A DNA stretch of 64,000 bases, from the NCBI GenBank assembly GCA_947503835.1, contig CANNFM010000011.1, positions 62,001-126,000 of the forward strand. Direction: 5' to 3'. The stretch is from an uncultured Aquimarina sp. (lineage in GTDB: Bacteria; Bacteroidota; Bacteroidia; Flavobacteriales; Flavobacteriaceae). The notes beneath the pieces are model-generated. The model searched no databases and was not told the origin of the DNA. It saw only the letters and a list, made by a program, of their open reading frames with translations. A program made the translations under genes and the position numbers. Of the stretch, positions 33,227-42,325 are shown one piece after another. Numbering within the stretch: the stretch's first letter is position 1; every line of letters begins with the position of its first letter.

Positions 33227-33861
33227 CCGTATCAGATTGGCAGACAAAAGTAAGAAAATATACAAATAGTCATGATCAGTAAAATGGTTATGGCTGTTTT
33301 TTTGGTTTTATACCCGATTTCCATGTTAAAACCCGATCGCTCAGATATGATGGCGTGGAAATGTTTTCCGTGCTGCGTAGGAGTAAGCGACAAGAGTAAG
33401 AAATAGAGTCATGTTTATAAATAAGATGAGACCTCGCTCTTGTTAGCCTTTTTGCTATTGGTCATTGAGTATGTTGCTCTAAAAAAAAGGTTTGTAATTT
33501 TTAACTTCCGATTTTCCACTTCTGACTTCTAACTTTCAGCTTCAAAAAATCCCCAGCTGCCGCTAGAATGATCGCTACCGCTACGTCTTTGACTAGTGGC
33601 GTTCTGAGTGTATCGTCCTAAAAAAGGTTACAATTTTTAACTTCCGATTTTCCGCTTCTGACTTCTAACTTTCAGCTTCAAAAAATCCCAATGTCGAAAA
33701 ATGAAACTAAGATTATGTACTATTGGTCATAATCAAAAAATCTATATTTGAATTAGTATCGAGATGAAATTTTCTTTTGCTAATTGAAGTATTTTTAAGT
33801 GAGTATAAAAGCGTAGATTTGGCGATTTAAATTTTGTAAACCATATAAAATTGAAACCAAA
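33159..33861. other. Repeat-filled stretch without genes
   Basis: Contains the CTAGTT palindromes, one copy of the ATGTTTTCCGTGCTG repeat (33331-33405), and a direct repeat of about 66 bp (33488-33553 and 33624-33689: AATTTTTAACTTCCGATTTT then CTTCTGACTTCTAACTTTCAGC). It also has a second CTGCCGCTAGAATGATCGCTA block (about 33556) and a degenerate copy of the GAAAAATGAAACT motif (33681-33714). No coding signal. Confidence 0.75.
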
Positions 33862-34455
33862 ATGAAAAAGAGTATACTATTGTTTGTTTTGATGGTAAGT
33901 GTTTATACAGCAACTTATGCGCAGCGTTCAAAAGCAATTCTATTTTTTAAAGATGGAACTGAAAAAGAAGGCTTTGGTAAACTTAATTCACAAAAACAGA
34001 TAAAATTTAGAACAGAAAGAAAAGCGGAAGTAGTAAAATATAGTTTCGATGTATTAGATCGAGCAAAAATTTATACAAACAACGGGATTCATGAGTATAC
34101 ACTAAGAATGGTGAAAGGTGACACAGTTCCCACGATACTGGAAATAGTAAAAATAGGTCGAATTAGCTTATACAAAAAAGTTAAAGAAGGCATGAACACT
34201 ATGCAATATGGTAACGGTTATGGGCAAACAATGAGTATGCACCATTATTCAATCAAAAATTACTATGTGCAAAAAGAAGGAGAAGAAATGGTAACCCATT
34301 TAGGTTCAACAGGGTTATTTAGTAAAAACTTTAAAAAAGCTGCATCGAACTATTTTGGGAGCTGCCCAAAACTTGCAGAAAGGATAAACAACAAAGAGCT
34401 GAAAAAAAGTGACATTTTAGAAATAGTAAGACTCTATAATAAGCAGTGTGAATGA
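33862..34455 (+). CDS. Secreted protein of unknown function
   Basis: A 197-residue protein with a signal peptide (1-20, ATYAQ). The mature part starts with strands RSKAILFFKDGTEKEGFGKLNSQKQIKFRTE, followed by ISLYKKVKEGMNTM and a C-terminal helical part with SNYFGSCPKLAERINNKELKKSDILEIVRLYNKQCE that resembles the end of other uncharacterised Bacteroidota exported proteins. It is an isolated gene inside the repeat island with a terminator-like hairpin at 34554. Confidence 0.65.
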   Translation: MKKSILLFVLMVSVYTATYAQRSKAILFFKDGTEKEGFGKLNSQKQIKFRTERKAEVVKYSFDVLDRAKIYTNNGIHEYTLRMVKGDTVPTILEIVKIGRISLYKKVKEGMNTMQYGNGYGQTMSMHHYSIKNYYVQKEGEEMVTHLGSTGLFSKNFKKAASNYFGSCPKLAERINNKELKKSDILEIVRLYNKQCE

Positions 34456-34553
34456 AGATGTTTAGGTTTTTGTTAATGACTTGCTCTACGAAGTTTAGGC
34501 TCTACGAATGTCTGTGACTTCGCAGCGGCAACAGTGAGCAAGAAATAAAAGAT

Positions 34554-34589
34554 AAAACTGTACTACTTTTTTAGTACTGTTGTTTTTTA
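34554..34589 (+). terminator. Terminator after the 33862 gene
   Basis: Stem AAACTGTACTA with TAGTACTGTT around T-rich loop, followed by GTTTTTT. Confidence 0.7.
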
Positions 34590-34597
34590 TTATATGT

Positions 34598-34620
34598 CTG
34601 CGAAGTTGCAAACTTCGCAG
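34598..34620. repeat. Perfect REP-like palindrome
   Basis: CTGCGAAGTT, loop GCA, AACTTCGCAG: a flawless 10-bp stem with the same AAGTT-nnn-AACTT core as the palindrome adjacent to the RAYT gene. Confidence 0.75.
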
Positions 34621-34771
34621 AGCCGCGCAGTCAAATAACTAATCGGTGACAGCTAACACCCAGAAACCAGAAACCAGAAAACCTGATCGCTCGGATATGA
34701 TGGCCCCACGACCACCTTCTCGATGGTATAACAGATACTATAGCATACAAAATGTTATAAAACATCACCCA

Positions 34772-34921
34772 CACCCCTGCGGGAGTTATTTGTATAGTAT
34801 GTAACGATCTCTCGCACCCCTGCAGGAGCTATTTGTATAGTATGTAACGATCTCTCGCACCCCTGCAGGAGCTATTTGTATAGTATGCAACGAGCTCTCG
34901 CACCCCTGCGAGAGCTATTTA
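34772..34921. repeat. 43-bp tandem repeat, about 3.5 copies
   Basis: Units begin CACCCCTGC at 34772, 34815, 34858 and 34901, an exact 43-bp period, and contain GAGCTATTTGTATAGTATGTAA (split across the unit). At the last junction AGCTCTCGCA-CCCC-TGCGAGAGCT makes a perfect hairpin; earlier junctions pair less well. There are no spacers, so it is not CRISPR. Confidence 0.9.
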
Positions 34922-35379
34922 CATGTCTGATAATTAGTGTTTTATAAAAAAAAATAGATTAGCCCTCCCAAAAACCTATTTCTAGTACGCGATGGCACAG
35001 AAATGTTTTCCGTGCTGTGTATGAGTAAGCAGGTAATAGTAAGAAATACAGCGCGACGAAGCACTCTTTTTATAACAAACAGATGATTTTAGTATAGTAC
35101 ACCAAAAAACATATATTCCTAACTCCTAACTCCTAACTCCCGACTCCCAACTCCTGACTCCCGACTCCCGACTCCCAACTCCCAACCAACTCCCGAACCC
35201 TTTCAAAAAAATATATCAGTATCACCAAATGAGACTGGCGCACCTTATTATTGCAAAGTAGATAAAAGAAGAATAAGATATTTTTTTTCAATACAAGTAA
35301 CCCGATCGCTCAGATATGATGGCACAGAAATGTTTTCTGTGCTGTGTATGAGTAAGCAGGTAATAGTAAGAAATAAGTT

Positions 35380-35419
35380 AAAAACAGTCACGTTTGTAAA
35401 AAGATGTGGCTGTTTTTGG
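35380..35419 (+). terminator. Terminator-like hairpin in the repeat island
   Basis: AAAAACAGTCAC (35380-35391) pairs with GTGGCTGTTTTT (35406-35417), one G-T pair; T-rich tail. No intact gene lies directly upstream, so it may be a relic of a lost cassette. Confidence 0.65.
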
Positions 35420-35512
35420 TTTTAAGAATAAACTAATCCAGATAACAATACATTATACCTTGATCTCAATCTATATCTAACGTTATACGGCCTTTAACAA
35501 AGAAAAATCATC

Positions 35513-35535
35513 ACCCGTTTTCCCGGAAAACGGGT
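35513..35535. repeat. 23-bp perfect palindrome
   Basis: ACCCGTTTTCC-C-GGAAAACGGGT, an 11-bp stem with a single-base centre. Confidence 0.75.
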
Positions 35536-35761
35536 AATAAGTATGCTTTGTATTTTGTATAGACCTAATATATTGCACCTTCTAAATTCTTATTGATTTT
35601 ATATTTATGGGGCAAGAGGAAGAGAAATAAGTGAGTTAGAGGTAGTATACATAAAAGACTACTCATCAAAAAGGCGAAATAGCAAGCCTAATACTTGGCT
35701 AGCACAAGTAGAATGTAAACAAATTTTTATAGCTCAGTAGTAACAACACAAATCAATTCTT

Positions 35762-36037
35762 ATGAAAACAATAATTCAATACATCAGGCTTATGGAACGA
35801 ATTGATCAACTTGTTCGTTTACAAGCAACAGGTGAACCCGAAGAATTTGCCATGCGATTAGGGATATCAAAAGCTACACTCTATCGCACTATCAAAACCA
35901 TGAAAGCGTTAAACGCTCCTCTTGAGTATGATATCACCATGCGAAGTTTTGTATACAGAGAATCGGTAGGGTTTAAGTTTGGATTTTATGAAAATGAATT
36001 GTCACCCAATTCACGAATTATAAAAAAACTGTATTAA
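35762..36037 (+). CDS. Small HTH DNA-binding protein
   Basis: A 91-residue protein with an N-terminal winged-HTH-type motif: MERIDQLVRLQATGEPEEFA then MRLGISKATLYRTIKTMKALNAPLEYD, followed by a short wing (TMRSFVYRE) and a tail GFKFGFYENELSPNS. It resembles the HTH_11/DeoR-like small proteins found next to RHS loci in Bacteroidota. It may regulate the island, but no target site was identified. Confidence 0.8.
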   Translation: MKTIIQYIRLMERIDQLVRLQATGEPEEFAMRLGISKATLYRTIKTMKALNAPLEYDITMRSFVYRESVGFKFGFYENELSPNSRIIKKLY

Positions 36038-36555
36038 TCATAACTTAAAAATGAGGTTTCTGCTCTAAAACACAACTAAGAACATGTTTGATTAAGTGTA
36101 CATTACATTTATACATTCATACTTCACTACGCTACGTTTATACACTGTATGGCTTCATTTAGATAATATATATTCATATTCATCAGATATTTATGTATAT
36201 AGCGAAGAATGTAAATAATACTCATATACTCGGCTGTTCAAAAACTTTTTGTTAAAAATCTCCCAGTCCCAAAAAATGAAACTACTAGGTCATAATATTG
36301 TAGTTTACAAAAAAACTAAACCGATATAAAAAAAAACATTAGGTTTTAAGGGTAACATATCACTATAGGAGTAACATATACATATAGAATTATAGCAAGA
36401 ACATATTTCTGTTATTAAACTTAAAAATTGAATCATGATAGTACACGGAATAGTGAAGCATAATAAGAATAATAGTCTTAATTTATATAATTATAATTTA
36501 TGACACTTCATATTCCCTTAAAAATCATATTTTTGAGGCCCTTTTTGACGACAAG
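36038..36555. other. AT-rich intergenic stretch before the pilus operon
   Basis: Contains one copy of the TCCCAGT...AATGAAACT motif (36254-36288), an imperfect direct repeat GGTAACATATCACTATAG / AGTAACATATACATATAG (about 36348-36389), and the -7 box at 36528-36535. No gene seen. Confidence 0.7.
36528..36535 (+). promoter_or_regulatory. -7 box for the type IV filament operon
   Basis: TATTTTTG, full TAnnTTTG match, 21 bp before ATG 36556. No TTG at the proper distance was found. Confidence 0.45.
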
Positions 36556-36972
36556 ATGACTATGAGAAAAATACAACTAACCAAAGTAAAAGCCTTTAAC
36601 CTACAAGAGATGCTATTGGTATTGGCAATTATTGGGATTTTATTATTGATCGCATTGCCTAACTTTTTGCCATTGATTGCACAAACCAAAGCGCAAGAGG
36701 CAAAAATACAGCTAAAAACGATTAGCAATATGCAAACGCAATACCGTTATCTTAATTCTAAATACTCTATCGATTTTACAGAAATTAATTATGAAGCACC
36801 AAAAACGGTTAAAACCGGAGGGACAGCTAATTATGCATATGAGATTTTAGAAGCTAATGTGTCTAATTTTAAAGCAAGAGCTACGGCTGTAGTTGATTTT
36901 GATGGAGACGGGGTGTTTAATGTATGGGAGATCGATGAAAATGGTAGCCCAAAACAAATCACAAAAGATTGA
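36556..36972 (+). CDS. Major type IV prepilin-like protein
   Basis: A 138-residue prepilin. The leader is short and basic (MTMRKIQLTKVKA), cleaved after Ala13; the mature protein begins FNLQEMLLVLAIIGILLLIALP with Glu5 and a hydrophobic helix. The usual Gly at -1 is Ala. A GspG/PilE-like globular domain follows, ending WEIDENGSPKQITKD with a FDGDGVFNVW acidic loop that could bind calcium as in GspG. As first gene and most pilin-like, it is probably the major subunit of the filament. Confidence 0.88.
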   Translation: MTMRKIQLTKVKAFNLQEMLLVLAIIGILLLIALPNFLPLIAQTKAQEAKIQLKTISNMQTQYRYLNSKYSIDFTEINYEAPKTVKTGGTANYAYEILEANVSNFKARATAVVDFDGDGVFNVWEIDENGSPKQITKD

Positions 36973-37454
36973 TACTATTTATCAAAATACTTACGATCTT
37001 CACCCTTGCAGTGATTGTATATCAAGATCTTAAAGATCGAGAGGTGTACGGATTTATATTCCCTATACTTATTGGCTTGTTAGGATTTTTACATTACCAG
37101 AATTCCACGCAGATTACCTTTTTGTATGCTATTTTAATGAATGTAGCAGTACTTATTGTGATCATGGGGTTATTGTATTTGTATACCTTAATACGACTAA
37201 AACTATCATTTTTTAGAGAAGTATTCGGTTGGGGAGATCTGCTGTTTTTTATGGCATTGGCTGTAGGTTTTCCAACGATAACGTTTGTAATTCTATTCGC
37301 ATTTTCACTGATTTTTTCACTATTAGTGTGGTTGGTTTTCAAAAAGAAAGCAAAATATAATACCGTTCCTCTGGCGGGGTATATGGCAATGTTTTTAGGA
37401 GTGATTTTTATAACAAACTGGATAACAAATGCGTTAACATTGTATTTAATATGA
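36969..37454 (+). CDS. Prepilin peptidase, short A24 type
   Basis: A 161-residue membrane protein with the two A24 aspartates: YQDLKDREV and GWGDLLFF (GxGD). It lacks the N-terminal methyltransferase domain with paired CxxC of PilD, resembling TadV/CpaA-type peptidases. So it should cleave the prepilins of this operon but need not methylate them. The start is TTG 36969, overlapping the pilin stop by 4 bp; the frame overlaps the ATPase gene by 4 bp as well. Confidence 0.85.
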   Translation: MILFIKILTIFTLAVIVYQDLKDREVYGFIFPILIGLLGFLHYQNSTQITFLYAILMNVAVLIVIMGLLYLYTLIRLKLSFFREVFGWGDLLFFMALAVGFPTITFVILFAFSLIFSLLVWLVFKKKAKYNTVPLAGYMAMFLGVIFITNWITNALTLYLI

Positions 37455-38869
37455 GCAGTATCTCTACATACGAAATACCGGTACATCTTAAACAATTGAT
37501 TACATCAAATCAAGCGTTTCATTATCGAGCAGTGCCAGTGGCAAAAGAAGAGAGTACACTTCATCTAAAAACAGATGCGGTTGATATCGATACGCTTCAA
37601 AAAGAATTGACTATAATTTTGGGATGTGACGTTTTGATCATTTCCGAAACTACAGAAAATATACAATCGTATTTAACCTATAACTATAGGAAGACAACAA
37701 CTTCTGCCAGTGAAAAGTTAGAGTACGAAGATCGTTTTTTGCAAAAGCTAATTACTACCGCAAAGGATTTTGGTAGTAGTGACATTCATATGGAACCGTA
37801 TGAGAAGTTTTGTAGAGTACGTTTCCGCTTAGACGGTAAATTAAAAGAACAATATACGATTGCCAATACAGAATATCCGCAATTGGTAAATCAGATCAAA
37901 ATACAATCGGGTTTAGATATTTCACAAAAACGATTAGCACAAGATGGGCGTATTACTTTTAAAGAAGGTGCCGATGAATTTGATATCAGGGTGTCTACCA
38001 TGCCTACCTTGTACGGAGAAAAAATTGTACTGCGATTATTAAATCGTAATACCCAAGAAGTCTCATTAGAGGAATTAGGATTTACCGATGAAGAATTGAA
38101 GGTATATCGTGATGCGACCAGAAAGAAGCAAGGAATCCTTTTGATTTCGGGACCTACAGGATCGGGTAAAACAACAACACTCTATGCTACGCTAAAAGAA
38201 TTGAATGAAGAGGTTTCTAATATCTTAACGATAGAAGATCCAATAGAATATACCCTCGAAGGTGTTAATCAAGTGCAACTTAGAGAGGATATTGAGTTTG
38301 ATTTTCCGGCAGCGTTACGTACATTTTTGCGCCAGGATCCCGATATTATTATGGTTGGGGAGATTCGCGATGATCGTACTGCGGCTATGGCAATTAAAGC
38401 CGCACTAACAGGGCATTTAGTATTATCAACGATACATACCAATTCTGCCTGGGCAACGATTTCAAGATTAATCGATATGAGGGTGCCTGCGTTTTTGCTG
38501 GCCACGACGATTACGATGAGTATTGCTCAGCGTTTGGTAAGAAAGTTATGTCCGCATTGTAAGACACAGAAAAAAACTGAAGTAAAGGATTTTCCGCAGG
38601 ATTTTGAGATTACCGAAGAGATGCAACAGCACTTTATAGCAGTAGGATGCGATCGTTGCTACCATACCGGGTATTTGGGACGTAAAGCAATTTATGAAAT
38701 ACTACCCATTACCAAAGAACTCGAAACAGCCATACGACATAACGAGTTACAAATAAATGAGTATATAGAACAAAGAAAGATAAAAACGTTACAACATAAC
38801 GCCATACGAATGATTATAGAAGGAGAAACTTCGGTAGATGAAGTGTATGCCTTGTTAGCGGATAATTGA
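37451..38869 (+). CDS. Type IV filament assembly ATPase (GspE/PilB-like)
   Basis: A 472-residue GspE/PilB ATPase. There is a short N-terminal N1E-like domain, then GSSDIHMEPYEKFCRVRFR, Walker A GPTGSGKTTT, Asp box IEDPIEY, Walker B DIIMVGEIRD, His box TGHLVLSTIHTN, and a tetra-cysteine zinc motif CPHC...CDRC. It powers pseudopilin assembly at the inner membrane with the GspF-like platform encoded at the end of the operon. It is the only ATPase here; there is no PilT, so this machine may lack powered retraction. Confidence 0.96.
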   Translation: MSSISTYEIPVHLKQLITSNQAFHYRAVPVAKEESTLHLKTDAVDIDTLQKELTIILGCDVLIISETTENIQSYLTYNYRKTTTSASEKLEYEDRFLQKLITTAKDFGSSDIHMEPYEKFCRVRFRLDGKLKEQYTIANTEYPQLVNQIKIQSGLDISQKRLAQDGRITFKEGADEFDIRVSTMPTLYGEKIVLRLLNRNTQEVSLEELGFTDEELKVYRDATRKKQGILLISGPTGSGKTTTLYATLKELNEEVSNILTIEDPIEYTLEGVNQVQLREDIEFDFPAALRTFLRQDPDIIMVGEIRDDRTAAMAIKAALTGHLVLSTIHTNSAWATISRLIDMRVPAFLLATTITMSIAQRLVRKLCPHCKTQKKTEVKDFPQDFEITEEMQQHFIAVGCDRCYHTGYLGRKAIYEILPITKELETAIRHNELQINEYIEQRKIKTLQHNAIRMIIEGETSVDEVYALLADN

Positions 38870-38879
38870 AAATAAACAA

Positions 38880-41111
38880 ATGAATATAAAACAAAAGATA
38901 AGTATTATAGGTATTGCTCTGGTCATTGGACTACAAGTAATGGCACAAGATACTTTCGAAAGTAAGGGCCAGGATAATACTCGAATTGCGACTATAGAAA
39001 ACAAGTTACAGTTACTTAATGTAGATATTCCGGGACTTACAGAAAAAGTTAATGTGAATATCTCTAACACCTCCTTGCTTAATTTTTTGCGAGCGGTATC
39101 ACAGGTGCATAAGATTAATATTAATCTGGCTAATGATCTTAATAACATTACGGTTGTTAATGGGTTTAATGATGTTACTGTGCAGGATTTGTTAGTGTTT
39201 TTGGCAAAAGAATATACTCTTGATATAGAATTTACAGGAAATATACTATCAATAAAACTCTACAATGCCCCGGTGGTGGCGCCTGTGGAAAAAGAAATTG
39301 TGGTGCAGTATGATGTCGTAGCATCTACATTATCTACCGATTTAAATAATGATCCTTTGCCTAAGGTGTTTCGAAAAATAACGGAAGCTTCGGGGAAAAA
39401 CTTATTATTTACCCCAGAGTTAAATAGTAAGAAACTAAACTTGTTTATCAGTAATGTTTCTTTTGATATTGCCATGAAGAAATTGGCCGAAGCCAATAAT
39501 ATGGATTTTAATAAAAATAAGGATGGGTTTTATGAATTTGATGCTTTTCCGCAACCAGGAAGCTCTGGTGCAGGATCCAGAAGCTCTCGTTCTAGACGCC
39601 CTAACTTTTCTTATAAGGTGTTGGATACTGTAGCAAGAATGGTTTCGGTAGACTTGAATAACACACCAATAGCCGATGTGATTTATACCCTAACCGACGA
39701 CTTGAAGCTAGATATTTTTACAGCTTCACCTTTAGAAAATGCAGGAACAGTAACCGTAAAAACAGGTTCTATTTCTTTTGATGCGCTGTTGGTTAAGATT
39801 TTTGAGAGTAGTATTACTGCTAATCGTGCTCAGGTATCAAACCAAGGTAGTGGTAATAATGTAAACGGGCAGCAGAGTCCTCAGAGTACTACGGCATCTA
39901 CTTCTGGAGCATTCACCTTTAAGCGAGAAGGTAATGTATATTACTTTGGTACAGAGGATCAATTGGCATTAAAAAAGATCGAACTGGTACAAATGATGCA
40001 TCGATCTATTGTGATGTTGGGAGATGCGAACCCATCTACTTCATACGGAAACAGCTTTGGAAACAACAATTTCAACACAGGAGGAACAAATTTCTTTGGC
40101 GGAGGTGCAAATCAGGGATTTAATCAGGGACTAAATCAAGGTGGAATCAATAACCGGAATCAACGAACATCAGCTACTAGAAATAATAGTAGTTCTGGTT
40201 CTAGTAGTAATAATCAAGGAGGAGGTTCTATTTCAGATGTTTTTCCTGCTTCAATTACCGAGGGTCTGGATGTAAAAATTGATACAGAACTTAATAGTTT
40301 TGTCGTTAGTGGCTCAGGTACCCGGGTAGAAAAATTTAAAAACTTTGTCAAATATATAGATAAACCGGTTCCGTTAATATTGATTGAAGTAATGATTCTG
40401 GAGGTCAATCGTTCGGCTACCGTTGAAACAGGAGTAGAGTTTGGGCTAGGTAAAGAGCCCGTTACTACTGAAGGAAGGGTTTTTCCTAATACCAGTATCA
40501 CTCTTGGTGCCGAAACCGTAAATAGAGTGATTGGTGGATTTGATGGTTTTGGGTCGTTGAACTTGGGTAATGTTGTGCCTAATTTTTATATGGATATCAA
40601 AGCCATGGAAACGAATGGTAATGTAAAAATATTATCAACACCTAAGCTAAGTACGCTTAATGGTCATAAAGCATATTTGTCGAGTGGGCAAACCACTTAT
40701 TATGCAGTAACGAGCCAGAATATCTTTGGTTCGCAAAACCCACAAACATCAGAAATCGTAAACTATCAGCCGATTGATGCTGAACTTGCATTAGAGTTTA
40801 AGCCTTTTGTATCGGGAGATGGCCAGATTACGCTAGATATACAAGTGATTCAATCTAATTTTAGTGGAGAACGTATTGCCGAAGATGCTCCGCCAGATAT
40901 TAACAGCCGTAGATTCTCTTCCATTATGAGAATGAGAGCCAATGATGTTGCTATTTTAGGAGGTATTGAACAAAAAGTAAAGAATGATTCTGGATCAGGA
41001 GTTCCTCTTTTATCACGTATTCCTATTATCAAATGGTTATTCAGTAAAAGAGTAAGAGAAGATTCTAAGAAAAGGCTCAATGTTATTATAAAACCAACTG
41101 TATTTTATTAA
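38880..41111 (+). CDS. Secretin (GspD/PilQ-like)
   Basis: A 743-residue outer-membrane secretin. Signal peptide to about VMAQ, an STN-like first domain (NTSLLNFLRAVSQVHKININ), further N-domains, a Gly/Asn/Ser-rich low-complexity linker (about residues 383-450), then the secretin barrel (ILIEVMILEVNRS, KILSTPKLSTLNGHKAYLSSG, RSSIMRMRANDVAILGG, VPLLSRIP). The Gly/Asn linker is unusually long. It forms the exit gate for the filament. The ATG of the next gene overlaps its stop by one base. Confidence 0.95.
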   Translation: MNIKQKISIIGIALVIGLQVMAQDTFESKGQDNTRIATIENKLQLLNVDIPGLTEKVNVNISNTSLLNFLRAVSQVHKININLANDLNNITVVNGFNDVTVQDLLVFLAKEYTLDIEFTGNILSIKLYNAPVVAPVEKEIVVQYDVVASTLSTDLNNDPLPKVFRKITEASGKNLLFTPELNSKKLNLFISNVSFDIAMKKLAEANNMDFNKNKDGFYEFDAFPQPGSSGAGSRSSRSRRPNFSYKVLDTVARMVSVDLNNTPIADVIYTLTDDLKLDIFTASPLENAGTVTVKTGSISFDALLVKIFESSITANRAQVSNQGSGNNVNGQQSPQSTTASTSGAFTFKREGNVYYFGTEDQLALKKIELVQMMHRSIVMLGDANPSTSYGNSFGNNNFNTGGTNFFGGGANQGFNQGLNQGGINNRNQRTSATRNNSSSGSSSNNQGGGSISDVFPASITEGLDVKIDTELNSFVVSGSGTRVEKFKNFVKYIDKPVPLILIEVMILEVNRSATVETGVEFGLGKEPVTTEGRVFPNTSITLGAETVNRVIGGFDGFGSLNLGNVVPNFYMDIKAMETNGNVKILSTPKLSTLNGHKAYLSSGQTTYYAVTSQNIFGSQNPQTSEIVNYQPIDAELALEFKPFVSGDGQITLDIQVIQSNFSGERIAEDAPPDINSRRFSSIMRMRANDVAILGGIEQKVKNDSGSGVPLLSRIPIIKWLFSKRVREDSKKRLNVIIKPTVFY

Positions 41112-42325
41112 TGCTAGAATCGTTAATGTCATATCGCCCTTTCGGAAAAACAGTCTTTGCTCTTGAACATACTAAACAAGAGGGCGAATCTGTTATTTTT
41201 GGCCTTGAACTGGTTCAGAAAAAAGGAGAACTGGATATAGATCAAACCTTTACCGTTAACCATCCTGATGAGTTAGGAGAAGTGGTTAAGTCAGGTAAAT
41301 CAGTATGCCTTGTGATCACCGATGACCAGATTTTATCTAAAGAAGTGGCTAATACGGCCACAGATGCCGAGATTCTTGCAGAAGCTTTTCCGAACCTGAA
41401 TCTCAATGATTTTTATTATCAAATACTTCGTACTGCGGATAAATCTTTTATCTCGGTATGTAGAACACAATATATAGCAACATTAATCCAGGAATACCAA
41501 AAAGCAACCATTAAGATTACGGGTATTCATCTTGGAGGATTAAAGATGGCTGCTTTATCAGTATATGCAGAAGGAAGTACATTACATAGTAATACGACTG
41601 AAGTACGTTTTGCAAACAACGAAGTAACTTCAATAACAAAAAATAATAAGACTTCTGTTGAGCAGTACACTGTTGAAGGACTTAATTTTTCGTCAACGCA
41701 TACGTTACCTTTGGCAATAGCACTGGATGAATTTTTAAGTACAGATGCAATTTCTGGAAATATAGCATCCAAGAATCAGGAATTGAAGAAGCACTATAAA
41801 GAATCTCTTTTCTTTAAGAATGTTCTTCAGATTGGTGTTGGATTCCTTTTAATAACGTTGCTGATTAACTTTTTTGCTTTTAATTCCAAATATAAAAACT
41901 GGCAAGGTCTTCAGGAAGAGTTGCAGGTATATACAACGCAACAAGAACAAATTAAAAGTAAGCAAACAGATGTAAATACAAAAGAAGCTCTGGTACAAAG
42001 TATACTTACCACCGGGTTCTCTAAAAGCTCGTATTATATTGATCAGGTTATACAAGCACTACCAAGTACAGCAGTGTTAAGCTCTTTTACATACCAACCT
42101 TTAGAAAAACCTATTCGTAAGAATAAAACCATTGATCTTAGGGCAGATGTTGTTTCTATAACCGGGAAATCTATTGATAAAGAAGAGTTTACGACTTGGT
42201 TGCGAAGGGTAGAGGGATTGTCTTTTGTAGAAACAGTGACGATAGTACAATATGGATTGGATAAAAAAAACACATCTGATTTCGAAGTAATGCTTACAAT
42301 CAAATCAAATGGAACAACGAACTAA
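41111..42325 (+). CDS. PilM/PilN or GspL-like inner-membrane assembly protein
   Basis: A 404-residue protein. Residues 1-230 form a cytoplasmic actin-like (PilM/GspL) region with weak motifs (FALEHTK, GIHLGGLKMAAL), residues about 236-258 a single transmembrane segment, and the C-terminal part a coiled coil plus ferredoxin-like fold as in PilN (VIQALPSTAVLSSFTYQPLE, TWLRRVEGLSFVETVTI). It thus looks like a natural PilM-PilN fusion, equivalent to GspL. It should link the ATPase to the periplasmic alignment complex. It overlaps the PilO-like gene by 17 bp. Confidence 0.8.
   Translation: MLESLMSYRPFGKTVFALEHTKQEGESVIFGLELVQKKGELDIDQTFTVNHPDELGEVVKSGKSVCLVITDDQILSKEVANTATDAEILAEAFPNLNLNDFYYQILRTADKSFISVCRTQYIATLIQEYQKATIKITGIHLGGLKMAALSVYAEGSTLHSNTTEVRFANNEVTSITKNNKTSVEQYTVEGLNFSSTHTLPLAIALDEFLSTDAISGNIASKNQELKKHYKESLFFKNVLQIGVGFLLITLLINFFAFNSKYKNWQGLQEELQVYTTQQEQIKSKQTDVNTKEALVQSILTTGFSKSSYYIDQVIQALPSTAVLSSFTYQPLEKPIRKNKTIDLRADVVSITGKSIDKEEFTTWLRRVEGLSFVETVTIVQYGLDKKNTSDFEVMLTIKSNGTTN

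Larger units (their letters stand above)
33331..35376. repeat. Dispersed 60-77-bp repeat family (three full copies and one partial)
   Basis: Copies at 33331-33405, 34990-35049 and 35300-35376, with a partial at 34681-34704. Shared blocks are CCCGATCGCTCAGATATGATGGC, written here in two parts as CCCGATCGCTC and AGATATGATGGC, then GAAATGTTTTCCGTGCTG and GAGTAAGC...AGTAAGAAATA. The copies at 33331 and 35300 run into short T-rich or terminator-like tracts. The span given covers all copies. Confidence 0.8.
34456..35761. other. 1.3-kb repeat island without genes
   Basis: Holds, in order: a hairpin terminator (34554-34589), a 10-bp-stem palindrome (34598-34620), a partial GATCGCTCGGATATGATGGC copy (34681-34704), a 43-bp tandem repeat (34772-34921), and a copy of the ATGTTTTCCGTGCTG repeat (34990-35049). 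Then come a CTAACTCC/CCCGACTC tract (about 35129-35197), a GAGACTGG copy (35204-35240), another ATGTTTTCTGTGCTG copy (35300-35376), a terminator (35380-35419) and an ACCCGTTTTCC palindrome (35513-35535). No gene seen. Confidence 0.8.

Noticed and set aside
34772..34921. Possible CRISPR array
   Set aside because: The 43-bp units abut directly, with no unique spacers and no cas genes nearby.
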